64,000 nt of DNA from Bosea beijingensis (lineage in GTDB: Bacteria > Pseudomonadota > Alphaproteobacteria > Rhizobiales > Beijerinckiaceae), in contig NZ_CP132359.1 of assembly GCF_030758975.1 (NCBI RefSeq), forward strand, positions 2,452,782 to 2,516,781, written 5' to 3'. Below, piece after piece: positions 55,925-62,873 of this stretch. Numbering within the stretch: position 1 is the stretch's first letter; each line of letters begins with the position of its first letter. The notes under the pieces were generated by a model, which was given only the letters and a program-made list of their open reading frames with translations, was not told the DNA's origin and did not search any database. The position numbers were made by a program, and so were the translations under genes.

Positions 55925-57049
55925 ATGCCGGGCCGGTCATCGGCCGCCGACCACTGGTTGAGGGTGATGAGCGAGGAACGGCAGTCCGGCCGGCAGGGCC
56001 GGCCGGGTTTCGAGGGCTATGCCCCCTGGCACGAGCCGGCCGCTTCCGCGTCTCCCGAGCCCGGATCAACGCATTCCGTCCCGATCGTCGAGGCGACGCC
56101 GCCTGATGGCGCGAAGGCAGGCCGGACCGGCTGGCTCGACAGCCGCAGGCAGCGCCTGCGCTATTGGTGGCGCGGCGCGAGCCCGAATCTGCGCGGCTCG
56201 GTCTTCATGTTCGCGGCGATGCTCGTCTATGCCGTGATGGTCGCCGGCATCAAGCATGTCGGCCAGGGCATCCCGCTCGTGCAGATCCTGCTGATCCGGC
56301 AGGTGATCATGACCGCGATCCTGCTGCTCTTCGCCGCCGGCAGCCTGCGCCAGGCGCTGCATACCGACAGGCTCGGCCTGCAGATCTTCCGCAGCGTGGT
56401 CACGCTGCTTTCGATGCTCTGCGGCTTCACCGCGGTCATCAAGATCCCGCTCGCCCAGGCCACCGCGATCGGCTTCAGCCAGGTCCTCTTCGTCACCATC
56501 GCCGCGGTGCTCTTCCTCAAGGAGGTGGTCGACGGCCGGCGTTGGGCCGCGACCGTGATCGGCTTCATCGGCGTGCTGATCATGCTGCGCCCGAGTTCGG
56601 AAGGGCTCGACATCTACGCCCTGCTCGCGGTCGCTGGCGCGATCTGCGGCGCCGCGATCACCGTCAGCGTCCGCAAGCTCGCCGCCAGCGAGCGCACCGA
56701 TACGATTCTGCTCTACCAGGGCATCGTCCTGATCGTGCTCCTGGCCGTGCCGACCTTTCTCTGGTGGCAGGCGCCGACGCCCAATCAATGGTTCTGGCTG
56801 ATCACGCTCAGCCTGTTCGGCACCGCCGGGCAATGGCTGATCACCCGCGCCTATCAGGTTGGCGAGGCGGCGGCGCTGGCACCGCTCGACTTCAGCCGCC
56901 TGCTGCTGGCGAGCTTCACCGGCTTCGTCTTCTTCGCCGAGATTCCCACGCTCACCACATGGCTCGGCGCGGCCGTCGTCATCGGCGCGACGCTCTACAC
57001 GATCCGCAAGAACGCCCGCAGGGTCGCGCCGCCGCCAGCCCCGGTCTGA
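55925..57049 (+). CDS. EamA/DMT-family transporter
   Basis: A 374-residue protein with a hydrophilic N-terminal region (about 85 residues) then about ten helices in two EamA repeats ([49 protein letters not shown] and [33 protein letters not shown]). The ligand is unknown. ATG 55925 has AGGGA four bases upstream; ATG 55967 is an alternative with a crowded site. It precedes the GMP reductase gene by 110 bases on the same strand. Confidence 0.83.
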   Translation: MPGRSSAADHWLRVMSEERQSGRQGRPGFEGYAPWHEPAASASPEPGSTHSVPIVEATPPDGAKAGRTGWLDSRRQRLRYWWRGASPNLRGSVFMFAAMLVYAVMVAGIKHVGQGIPLVQILLIRQVIMTAILLLFAAGSLRQALHTDRLGLQIFRSVVTLLSMLCGFTAVIKIPLAQATAIGFSQVLFVTIAAVLFLKEVVDGRRWAATVIGFIGVLIMLRPSSEGLDIYALLAVAGAICGAAITVSVRKLAASERTDTILLYQGIVLIVLLAVPTFLWWQAPTPNQWFWLITLSLFGTAGQWLITRAYQVGEAAALAPLDFSRLLLASFTGFVFFAEIPTLTTWLGAAVVIGATLYTIRKNARRVAPPPAPV

Positions 57050-57159
57050 GCAGCCGGGATTGCGCCGGCCCCGTCCCGGGCGCTATGAATCGGCGCACGC
57101 CTCTCCCGCGTGCGGCCGCAGGGTCTCGAGCCCGCGGCGCGACAGCCAGAGGCAAGGTC

Positions 57160-58203
57160 ATGCGCATCGAAAACGACCCGAAGCTCGATTTCCGCGACGT
57201 GCTGATTCGCCCGAAGCGCTCGACGCTGGGCAGCCGCGCCGAGGTCGATGTCGAGCGCTCTTTCCGCTTCGCCCATACGGGGCGGGAGTGGAAGGGTTTT
57301 CCGCTGATCGCCGCCAACATGGACGTGGTCGGCACCATGGCGATAGCCCGCGCGCTGCTGAAGCACGGCGCCATGGTCGCCCTGCACAAGCATTACAGCG
57401 CCGAGCAATTGATCGCCTTCTTCCGCGAGCCGGGCTCGGCCAACACTTTCTATTCGCTGGGCACCACCGATTCCGACCACGATAAGCTGAAGGCGGTCCA
57501 CGCCCAGTCGCCGATCACCAAGATCTGCCTCGACGTCGCCAACGGCTATACCGAGAAATTCGTCGACACGGTCAAGGCGACGCGCGCCGCCTTCCCGGAT
57601 GCGGCGATCATGGCCGGCAATGTCGTGACCGGCGACATGACCGAGGCGCTGATCTTGGCTGGCGCCGATATCGTCAAGGTCGGCATCGGGCCCGGTTCGG
57701 TCTGCACCACCCGCAAGATGACCGGCGTCGGCTACCCGCAGCTCTCCGCCATCATCGAGTGCGCCGATGCCGCCCACGGCCTCAAGGGCTTCGTCTGCGG
57801 CGATGGTGGCCTCACCGTGCCCGGCGACGTCGCCAAGGCCTATGGCGGCGGCGCCGATTTCGTGATGATGGGCGGCATGCTCGCCGGCCATGACGAATGC
57901 GAGGGCGAGATCCGCTACGAGGAACGCGACGGCAGGAAGGTGCCGGTCGCGATGACCTTCTACGGCATGTCCTCGGACACGGCGATGAACAAGTATTCCG
58001 GCGGTGTCGCCAAATACCGGGCCTCCGAGGGAAAGACCGTCGAGGTGCCCTATCGCGGCCCGGTCGAGAGCACGATGCAGGAGTTGATGGGCGGCGTGCG
58101 CTCGGCGATGACCTATATCGGCGCCGTCCGTCTGAAGGAGGTGCCCAAGCGCACCACCTTCATCATGGTGGGCAGCCAGCTCAACACCATCTTCGGCAAC
58201 TGA
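57160..58203 (+). CDS. guaC: GMP reductase
   Basis: A 347-residue IMPDH/GMPR-family protein, the same length as E. coli GuaC and similar along the whole chain. It begins [23 protein letters not shown] and has no CBS insert, which separates it from IMP dehydrogenase. The catalytic Cys182 lies in [23 protein letters not shown], followed by [29 protein letters not shown]. It converts GMP to IMP with NADPH in purine salvage. Confidence 0.95.
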   Translation: MRIENDPKLDFRDVLIRPKRSTLGSRAEVDVERSFRFAHTGREWKGFPLIAANMDVVGTMAIARALLKHGAMVALHKHYSAEQLIAFFREPGSANTFYSLGTTDSDHDKLKAVHAQSPITKICLDVANGYTEKFVDTVKATRAAFPDAAIMAGNVVTGDMTEALILAGADIVKVGIGPGSVCTTRKMTGVGYPQLSAIIECADAAHGLKGFVCGDGGLTVPGDVAKAYGGGADFVMMGGMLAGHDECEGEIRYEERDGRKVPVAMTFYGMSSDTAMNKYSGGVAKYRASEGKTVEVPYRGPVESTMQELMGGVRSAMTYIGAVRLKEVPKRTTFIMVGSQLNTIFGN

Positions 58204-58300
58204 CGCAGATTGGCATTTCCGCCGCTACCGCTTTCCTTGCGTCTGTTGCATAGTCGCCCCGCAACACAGAAAGCCGCCGACGGCTTCGGGGAGACGGACT

Positions 58301-59332
58301 ATGACGATCAGGATTTTGGGAGCGGCGGTTTTGCTCGCTGCGGGAGCTTCGGTGGCGCAGGCGCAGCAGCTTGCGCCGAGCCCGACGCTCGACGCCGTCA
58401 AGGCGCGCGGCAATCTCGAATGCGGCGTGCATCTCGGCCTGCCCGGCTTCTCCTTCGCCAATGACAAGGGCGAGTGGAGCGGGCTCGATGTGGATTACTG
58501 CAAGGCGCTGGCCGCCGCGGTGTTCGGCGACGCCAACAAGGTCAAGTACACCCCGACCTCGGTGCAGCAGCGCTGGCCGATCCTGCAATCGGGCCAGGTC
58601 GACGTGCTCTCGCGCAACTCGACCATCACCTTCTCGCGCAACGCCACGCTCGGCCTCAACTTCCAGGGCATCAACTTCTACGAGGGCCAGACCTTCATCG
58701 TCCGCAAGTCGGCCGGTGTGAAGGATGCCGCCGGCCTCGACGGCGCCTCGGTTTGCGTCGCCGCCGGCTCGACCGAGGAGAAGAACGCCGCCGACTGGTT
58801 CCGCGAGCGCAACCTCAAGACCACCATCACCAATTTCCAGAAAAACGACGACGCCATCGCCGCCTATGATGCGGGTCGCTGCGACGCTTACACCGCCGGC
58901 GTCGGCGCGCTCGCCGGCCAGCGCGCCAAGCTCAAGAACCCCGACGAGCACGTCATCCTGACCCAGCCAATCTCGAACGATCCGCAGGGCCCGGTGACCC
59001 GCTGGGGCGACGAGCGCTGGCAGTTGATCGTGCGCTGGGTGCTGAACGGCACGATCGCGGCGGAGATGCTCGGCGTCACCTCCAAGAATGTCGACGAGAT
59101 GAAGGCCAATTCGAAGAACACCGAAGTGCGCCGCCTGCTCGGCGCCGAGGGTGGCTTCGGCGCGATGATGGGGCTCTCGAACGACTGGATGTACAACGCC
59201 ATCAAGCAGGTCGGGAATTACGGCGAGAGCTATGAGCGCACCGTCGGCATGGGCTCCCCGCTAAAGCTCGAGCGCGGCCAGAACCAGCTCTGGACCAAGG
59301 GCGGCCTGCTCTTCACCCCGCCGTTCCAGTGA
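58301..59332 (+). CDS. aapJ: General L-amino acid ABC transporter, substrate-binding protein AapJ-like
   Basis: A 343-residue periplasmic binding protein with a Sec signal (ILGAAVLLAAGASVAQAQQ). Family-3 features are LDAVKARGNLECGVHLGLPGFSFANDKGEWSGLDVDYCKALAAAVFGD, QSGQVDVLSRNSTITFSRN and CDAYTAGVGALAGQRAKL. The AapJ/BztA subgroup is indicated by length and by neighbouring aapQ and aapM. A GGGGAGA site precedes the start. It binds a broad set of L-amino acids in rhizobia. Confidence 0.93.
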   Translation: MTIRILGAAVLLAAGASVAQAQQLAPSPTLDAVKARGNLECGVHLGLPGFSFANDKGEWSGLDVDYCKALAAAVFGDANKVKYTPTSVQQRWPILQSGQVDVLSRNSTITFSRNATLGLNFQGINFYEGQTFIVRKSAGVKDAAGLDGASVCVAAGSTEEKNAADWFRERNLKTTITNFQKNDDAIAAYDAGRCDAYTAGVGALAGQRAKLKNPDEHVILTQPISNDPQGPVTRWGDERWQLIVRWVLNGTIAAEMLGVTSKNVDEMKANSKNTEVRRLLGAEGGFGAMMGLSNDWMYNAIKQVGNYGESYERTVGMGSPLKLERGQNQLWTKGGLLFTPPFQ

Positions 59333-59365
59333 GAGCGGACGCCTAGCGCCTCCCGCCAGCGCGTC

Positions 59366-59460
59366 ATCCCGGACAAGCGGCGTCAGCCGGCCGATCCGGG
59401 GTCCATGCCTGAACCGTTCCGGCATGGATCTCGGGTCTTCGCTTCGCTCGGCCCGGGATG
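59366..59460. repeat. Palindromic intergenic element between aapJ and aapQ
   Basis: The outer arms CATCCCGG (59366-59373) and CCGGGATG (59453-59460) enclose an inner hairpin TCCATGCC (59402-59409)/GGCATGGA (59421-59428) with a further GAAC/GTTC stem at its tip. This resembles the dispersed REP-like palindromes common between genes in this order. It lies inside the aap operon between the binding-protein and permease genes. No second copy was seen in the window. Confidence 0.6.
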
Positions 59461-59499
59461 GCCGCACGTATCCGACGCAAGTTGCGAAGGCCTCGCGGC

Positions 59500-60660
59500 A
59501 TGAACGTCCTATCCTTCATCAACGACAAGCGCGTCCGGGACTGGTTCTACCAGATCGCCCTGATCGTGCTGCTCGTCGGCCTCACCGTGTTCTTCGTGCG
59601 CAACGCCTCGGAGAACATGGTCAAGGCCGGCATCGCCTCGGGCTTCGACTTCCTCTGGCGGACATCGGGCATCGAGGTGCCCTTCGTCCTGACCGGCTAC
59701 ACCCAGTCCGACGACATCTTCGCGCTGTTCTGGGTCGGCGTCGCCAACACCATGCTGGTGACGGTGATCGCGATCGCGCTGGCGACGCTGCTCGGCTTCG
59801 CCATCGGCATTGCCAGGCTGTCCTCGCACTGGCTGCTCTCGACCATCGCCGGCGCCTATATCGAGTTCGTCCGCAACATCCCGCTCTTGTTCTTCGTGCT
59901 GTTCTGGTATTTCGGCGTCATCGCCGCCCTGCCGCAGCCGCGCCAGAGCATCAGCCTGTTCGGCGTCGCCTTCCTCAACAACCGCGGCATCACCATTCCG
60001 CTGCCCGATGCGCCCGGCAATTTCCGCTGGGCGGCACTGGTGATCCTCGTTTCCTGGGTCGGCTACTGGCTGGCCAGCGCCTGGGCGCGCAAGCGCAAGG
60101 AGCGCACCGGGCAGGATGCCCCGCTGCTCGCCATCGGTCTCGGCCTGATCGTCGTGGTCCCCGCGCTCGCCATCGCCTGGGCCAGCCTCGCCACGCGCTG
60201 GGACATTCCCGTGCTGCGCGGCTTCAACTATCGCGGCGGTTTCGTCGTCATCCCCGAATTCGTCGCACTGCTCGCGGCGCTGGTCACCTACACGGCCGGC
60301 TTCATCGCCGAGATCGTGCGCGGCGGCATCGAATCCGTGGCGAAGGGCCAGAGCGAGGCCGCCTCGGCGCTGGGCCTCCGGCCCGGGCGAATCTTAAGCC
60401 TCGTCGTCATTCCGCAGGCCCTGCGCGTGATGACCCCGCCCTTGACAAACCAATATCTCAACGTGCTCAAGAACTCGTCCTTCGGCGCGGCGATCGCCTA
60501 TCCCGACGTGGTCAGCCTGTTCATGGGCTCGGCGCTCAACAATACCGGCCAGGCGATCGAGATCATCGCCATGACGCTCGCGGTCTATCTGGTCATCGGC
60601 CTCGCGGTCTCCGCGCTGATGAACTGGTACAATGCCCGCATTGCCCTGGTGACGCGATGA
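59500..60660 (+). CDS. aapQ: General L-amino acid ABC transporter, permease AapQ-like
   Basis: A 386-residue inner-membrane permease with about eight helices. It starts with MNVLSFINDKRVRDWFYQIALIVLLVGLTVFFVRNASENM, typical of AapQ. The EAA-type loop is ESVAKGQSEAASALGLRPGRILSLVVIPQALRVMTPPLTNQYLNVLKNSSFGAAIAYPD. ATG 59500 follows a GAAGG site; an in-frame ATG at 59458 lies within the palindromic element and is less likely. It pairs with AapM; the stop overlaps the aapM start (ATGA). Confidence 0.94.
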   Translation: MNVLSFINDKRVRDWFYQIALIVLLVGLTVFFVRNASENMVKAGIASGFDFLWRTSGIEVPFVLTGYTQSDDIFALFWVGVANTMLVTVIAIALATLLGFAIGIARLSSHWLLSTIAGAYIEFVRNIPLLFFVLFWYFGVIAALPQPRQSISLFGVAFLNNRGITIPLPDAPGNFRWAALVILVSWVGYWLASAWARKRKERTGQDAPLLAIGLGLIVVVPALAIAWASLATRWDIPVLRGFNYRGGFVVIPEFVALLAALVTYTAGFIAEIVRGGIESVAKGQSEAASALGLRPGRILSLVVIPQALRVMTPPLTNQYLNVLKNSSFGAAIAYPDVVSLFMGSALNNTGQAIEIIAMTLAVYLVIGLAVSALMNWYNARIALVTR

Positions 60661-61700
60661 CCCGCGTTTCCTCCCTCTCCCTCTGGCGCGAGCGCCTGTT
60701 CGGTACGCCCTTCACCGGCTTCACCAGCGTGGTGCTGGTCGTGCTGATCGCCTGGATCGCCATCCCGCTGATCCGCTGGGCGGTGATCGACGCCACCTGG
60801 CTCGGCTCGACGCGGGCCGATTGTGCCCCCGGCGGCGCCTGCTGGGTCTTCATCCGTGCCCGTTTCGGCCAGTTCATGTACGGGCTCTACCCGGTCGACC
60901 AGCGCTGGCGCGTCGACATCGCCGGCATCCTGACCCTCGCGGGCATCCTTTCGGTGGTCTTCGCACCGCAGCGCCTGCGCCTGAAGCTCGCCGTTGCGAT
61001 GCTGGTCATCCTGCCGCCGCTTGGGATCTGGCTGCTCTCCGGCGGCTTCGGCCTGCGCTATATCGAGACGCGCGAGTGGGGTGGGCTGATGCTGACCCTG
61101 TTCATCTCGATCTATGCGAGCCTGATCGCGATCCCGCTCGGCATCCTCTTCGCGCTGGGCCGGCAATCGGAACTGCGGATTATCCGGCTGATCAGCGTCA
61201 TCTTCATCGAGTTCTGGCGCGGCGTGCCGATCATCGCGGTGATCTTCCTGGCGTCGCTCCTGCTGCCCTTGATCCTGCCCGGCGGCATCGGCATCGACCG
61301 CCTGGCGCGCGCAGTGATCGGTCTCGGCTTCGTCATTGCCGCCTATATGGCGGAAGCGGTCCGCGGCGGCCTGCAGGCCTTGCCCAGGGGCCAGCGCGAG
61401 GCGGCGACGGCGCTCGGCCTCAACTACTGGAAGGCGACCGGCCTGATCGTGCTGCCGCAGGCTTTGCGCATCTCGCTGCCGGCGATGACCAACGAGTTCA
61501 TCGCGCTGATCAAGAACACGACGCTGGTTCTGGTCGTCTCGATCCTCGACCTGCTCGGCATCGCGCAGGCCTCGCTCGCCGACCCCAACTGGGTCGGCAT
61601 GAACATGGAGGCCTATGTCTTCTCGGGCGCGATCTACTGGCTGATCTGCTTCGCGCTTTCGCGCTGGAGCCGCTCGCTGGAGAAGAAGCGGAGGCTGTGA
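60657..61700 (+). CDS. aapM: General L-amino acid ABC transporter, permease AapM-like
   Basis: A 347-residue permease. A periplasmic insert RADCAPGGACWVFIRARFGQFMYGLYPVDQRWRVDIAG is characteristic of AapM/BztC. The EAA loop is GLQALPRGQREAATALGLNYWKATGLIVLPQALRISLPAMTNEFIALIKNTTLV. It starts inside the aapQ stop. In most relatives aapP (the ATPase) follows directly, but here a terminator and the reverse-strand gcrA gene come next. Confidence 0.95.
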   Translation: MTRVSSLSLWRERLFGTPFTGFTSVVLVVLIAWIAIPLIRWAVIDATWLGSTRADCAPGGACWVFIRARFGQFMYGLYPVDQRWRVDIAGILTLAGILSVVFAPQRLRLKLAVAMLVILPPLGIWLLSGGFGLRYIETREWGGLMLTLFISIYASLIAIPLGILFALGRQSELRIIRLISVIFIEFWRGVPIIAVIFLASLLLPLILPGGIGIDRLARAVIGLGFVIAAYMAEAVRGGLQALPRGQREAATALGLNYWKATGLIVLPQALRISLPAMTNEFIALIKNTTLVLVVSILDLLGIAQASLADPNWVGMNMEAYVFSGAIYWLICFALSRWSRSLEKKRRL

Positions 61701-61737
61701 GGCGACGGCCTCCAACCTCGCAGAGCTCAGGCAACAA

Positions 61738-61761
61738 AAAACCGGCCTTTCGGCCGGTTTT
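61738..61761. terminator. Bidirectional terminator between aapM and gcrA
   Basis: A perfect ten-base stem AAAACCGGCC/GGCCGGTTTT with a TTTC loop. The A-rich 5' arm and T-rich 3' arm make it a terminator on both strands, 38 bases after the aapM stop and 26 bases beyond the gcrA stop. Confidence 0.9.
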
Positions 61762-61786
61762 CCTTATGCGATACTCTGAAATCCGA

Positions 61787-62329
61787 TCAAGCCCGGACCT
61801 TGCTCCGGTCGCGCCGGCGGTCGGCGGCGGGCTGGTACGCGATGCGGGCGTGATGGCTGCAATAGGGCAGGCCGGTCTGCGAGCGCGCCCCGCAGAAGCG
61901 GAAATCCGGGGTCGTGGGATCGCCCATCGGCCAGCGGCACATATACTCGCGCAGGTCCATGATGGTGACGCGCTCGGAGAACGGGATCACCACGTCCTCG
62001 GACAGAGCGGGGGCGGGTTCGACCTCGATCTCCGCCTCGGGGGCGAAGTCGGGCGCCAGCGCATGGGCGCCGCGCGTCGGCGCGGGCGTCGCCATCGGAT
62101 GGCTCGGCGAGCGGGCCGGCGCCTTGCGCGGGGTGGTGCTGCGCGGCGCGGCGGGCTGTGCCGCGCTCTTGGCTCGGCCCGAGAGGCCGAGGCGGTGGAC
62201 CTTGCCGATCACCGCGTTGCGCGTGACGTTACCCAGCTCGGCGGCGATCTGGCTGGCGCTCAGCCCGTCGCTCCAGAGCTTCTTGAGCTGCTCGACGCGC
62301 TCTTCCGTCCATGCTCCGGCTTCGTTCAT
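61787..62329 (-). CDS. gcrA: GcrA cell-cycle regulator
   Basis: A 180-residue protein. The N-terminal DNA-binding domain WTEERVEQLKKLWSDGLSASQIAAELGNVTRNAVIGKVHRLGLSGR (about 7-52) is diagnostic of GcrA. A Pro/Ala-rich linker is followed by the C-terminal sigma70-interacting region with conserved Cys/His (LREYMCRWPMGDPTTPDFRFCGARSQTGLPYCSHHARIAY). GcrA works with sigma70 at promoters carrying methylated GANTC. ATG 62329 is favoured by an AGGTGA site six bases upstream; ATG 62335 is possible. The upstream region carries a GANTC cluster and a DnaA box. Confidence 0.95.
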   Translation of the reverse strand: MNEAGAWTEERVEQLKKLWSDGLSASQIAAELGNVTRNAVIGKVHRLGLSGRAKSAAQPAAPRSTTPRKAPARSPSHPMATPAPTRGAHALAPDFAPEAEIEVEPAPALSEDVVIPFSERVTIMDLREYMCRWPMGDPTTPDFRFCGARSQTGLPYCSHHARIAYQPAADRRRDRSKVRA

Positions 62330-62510
62330 CCGCATCACCTGTCTTGTCCGGCCGGTTCCTTGCGGGACCCGCCTTTAAGGGCGCTTCGTGACGGAATCCG
62401 GGACCGGCGGCTTTTGTCGCTGAGACAAAGCCGTTGCTGCCGCAACAGACGGTACAGGAGGCGCCGCACGAAATGTCGTATCTGACGAAGCCGACCATAC
62501 AAGCTGCGGT

Positions 62511-62586
62511 GACTCGCGAACAAGAGTCGGCGAATCTGAATTGGGCTTTTCCCCAGGCGATTCGCGATTGCGTCGTCAAGCGAATC
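62511..62586. promoter_or_regulatory. Cluster of five GANTC (CcrM) methylation sites
   Basis: GACTC (62511), GAGTC (62524), GAATC (62532), GATTC (62559) and GAATC (62582) lie within 76 bases, 180-260 bases upstream of gcrA; a sixth GAATC is at 62394. In this order CcrM methylates GANTC and GcrA reads the methylation state, so this is a plausible autoregulatory or cell-cycle-timed promoter region. Confidence 0.65.
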
Positions 62587-62617
62587 CTTTCGGCAACACT
62601 GTCCCTGCGGCATTGAA

Positions 62618-62646
62618 TTGACAGTCGAGGCCGCCTTAAGCATATT
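62618..62646 (+). promoter_or_regulatory. Sigma70-type promoter driving argD
   Basis: TTGACA (62618-62623), exactly 17 bases, CATATT (62641-62646): a perfect -35 and a four-of-six -10. Transcription would start near 62653 and give a leader of about 220 bases before the argD ATG. The -10 shares a base with the DnaA box. Confidence 0.6.
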
Positions 62647-62654
62647 TATCCACA
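62646..62654 (+). promoter_or_regulatory. Perfect DnaA box (TTATCCACA)
   Basis: The nine-base consensus DnaA-binding site sits at the -10/start region of the argD promoter and upstream of gcrA. In Caulobacter, DnaA activates gcrA transcription, so a role in coupling gcrA to replication is plausible. Only one box was noticed. Confidence 0.6.
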
Positions 62655-62660
62655 AGGTGA

Positions 62661-62681
62661 CGCCGCCCTGCTCGGGCGGCG
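62661..62681 (+). other. Leader hairpin near the argD transcription start
   Basis: CGCCGCCC (62661-62668) pairs with GGGCGGCG (62674-62681) across a TGCTC loop, roughly ten bases after the predicted start of the argD transcript. It is followed by CTTATGTTT, not a full T tract. It may protect the 5' end or act as an early pause site. Confidence 0.45.
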
Positions 62682-62710
62682 CTTATGTTTGGCGGATCAA
62701 GGTTCCCACG

Positions 62711-62758
62711 ATGCGGATGACGGCGCGACGAGAGATCGGGAGCTGGGTGCGACGATAA
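62711..62758 (+). CDS. Arginine-rich leader peptide candidate upstream of argD
   Basis: A 15-codon frame reading [15 protein letters not shown] then TAA. Five residues are arginine, including two Arg-Arg pairs, both written CGA-CGA although neighbouring genes almost always use CGC or CGT. AAGG (62699-62702) lies eight bases before the ATG. The second CGA pair and the stop codon form one arm and the loop of a stem (62746-62754 with 62759-62768). It lies downstream of the predicted argD promoter and 115 bases before argD. This is the layout expected of an attenuator leader peptide; no homologue was checked. Confidence 0.4.
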   Translation: MRMTARREIGSWVRR

Positions 62759-62815
62759 CGTCGTCACCGGGTCTTATCGTGGCTGCATGCCTGCAGCATC
62801 CATCCCGGATCGTCG
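62746..62815 (+). promoter_or_regulatory. Overlapping alternative stems in the argD leader (candidate attenuator)
   Basis: Stem A: GGTGCGACG (62746-62754) with CGTCG-t-CACC (62759-62768), loop ATAA. Stem B: CCGGG (62767-62771) with CCCGG (62804-62808), enclosing a perfect hairpin GCTGCA-TGCC-TGCAGC (62782-62797). Stem C: CGACGAT (62750-62756) with ATCGTCG (62809-62815). A shares bases with both B and C, so they exclude each other, and a ribosome stalled on the CGA-CGA codons would block A and C. No T tract follows B. Confidence 0.35.
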
Positions 62816-62852
62816 TTCTCCGTTCAGCGCCAATCCGTTTCTCACCCGCCCC

Positions 62853-62862
62853 CCTCGCGAGG
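62853..62862 (+). promoter_or_regulatory. Palindrome covering the argD ribosome binding site
   Basis: CCTCGCGAGG (62853-62862) is a perfect ten-base palindrome whose right half includes most of the argD Shine-Dalgarno GAGGA (62859-62863), ten bases before the ATG. A short stem here, or pairing of the left half elsewhere, could tune argD translation. Confidence 0.35.
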
Positions 62863-62873
62863 ATCTTCGTCTC

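Larger units (their letters stand above)
62330..62873. other. gcrA-argD intergenic control region
   Basis: A 544-base region between divergent genes. It holds six GANTC sites (62394, 62511, 62524, 62532, 62559, 62582), a sigma70 promoter facing argD, a perfect DnaA box, a leader hairpin, an arginine-rich short reading frame with a ribosome site, and stems around its stop codon and around the argD ribosome site. The rest shows nothing further. Confidence 0.8.

Noticed and set aside
62434..62616. 60-codon plus-strand frame between gcrA and argD
   Set aside because: TTG start without a good ribosome site, unremarkable composition, and it spans the GANTC cluster; more likely control DNA.
62685..62720. 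Second short frame in the argD leader ([11 protein letters not shown])
   Set aside because: Only two Arg codons, weaker ribosome site and overlap with the better arginine-rich frame; kept in mind as an alternative leader start but not called.
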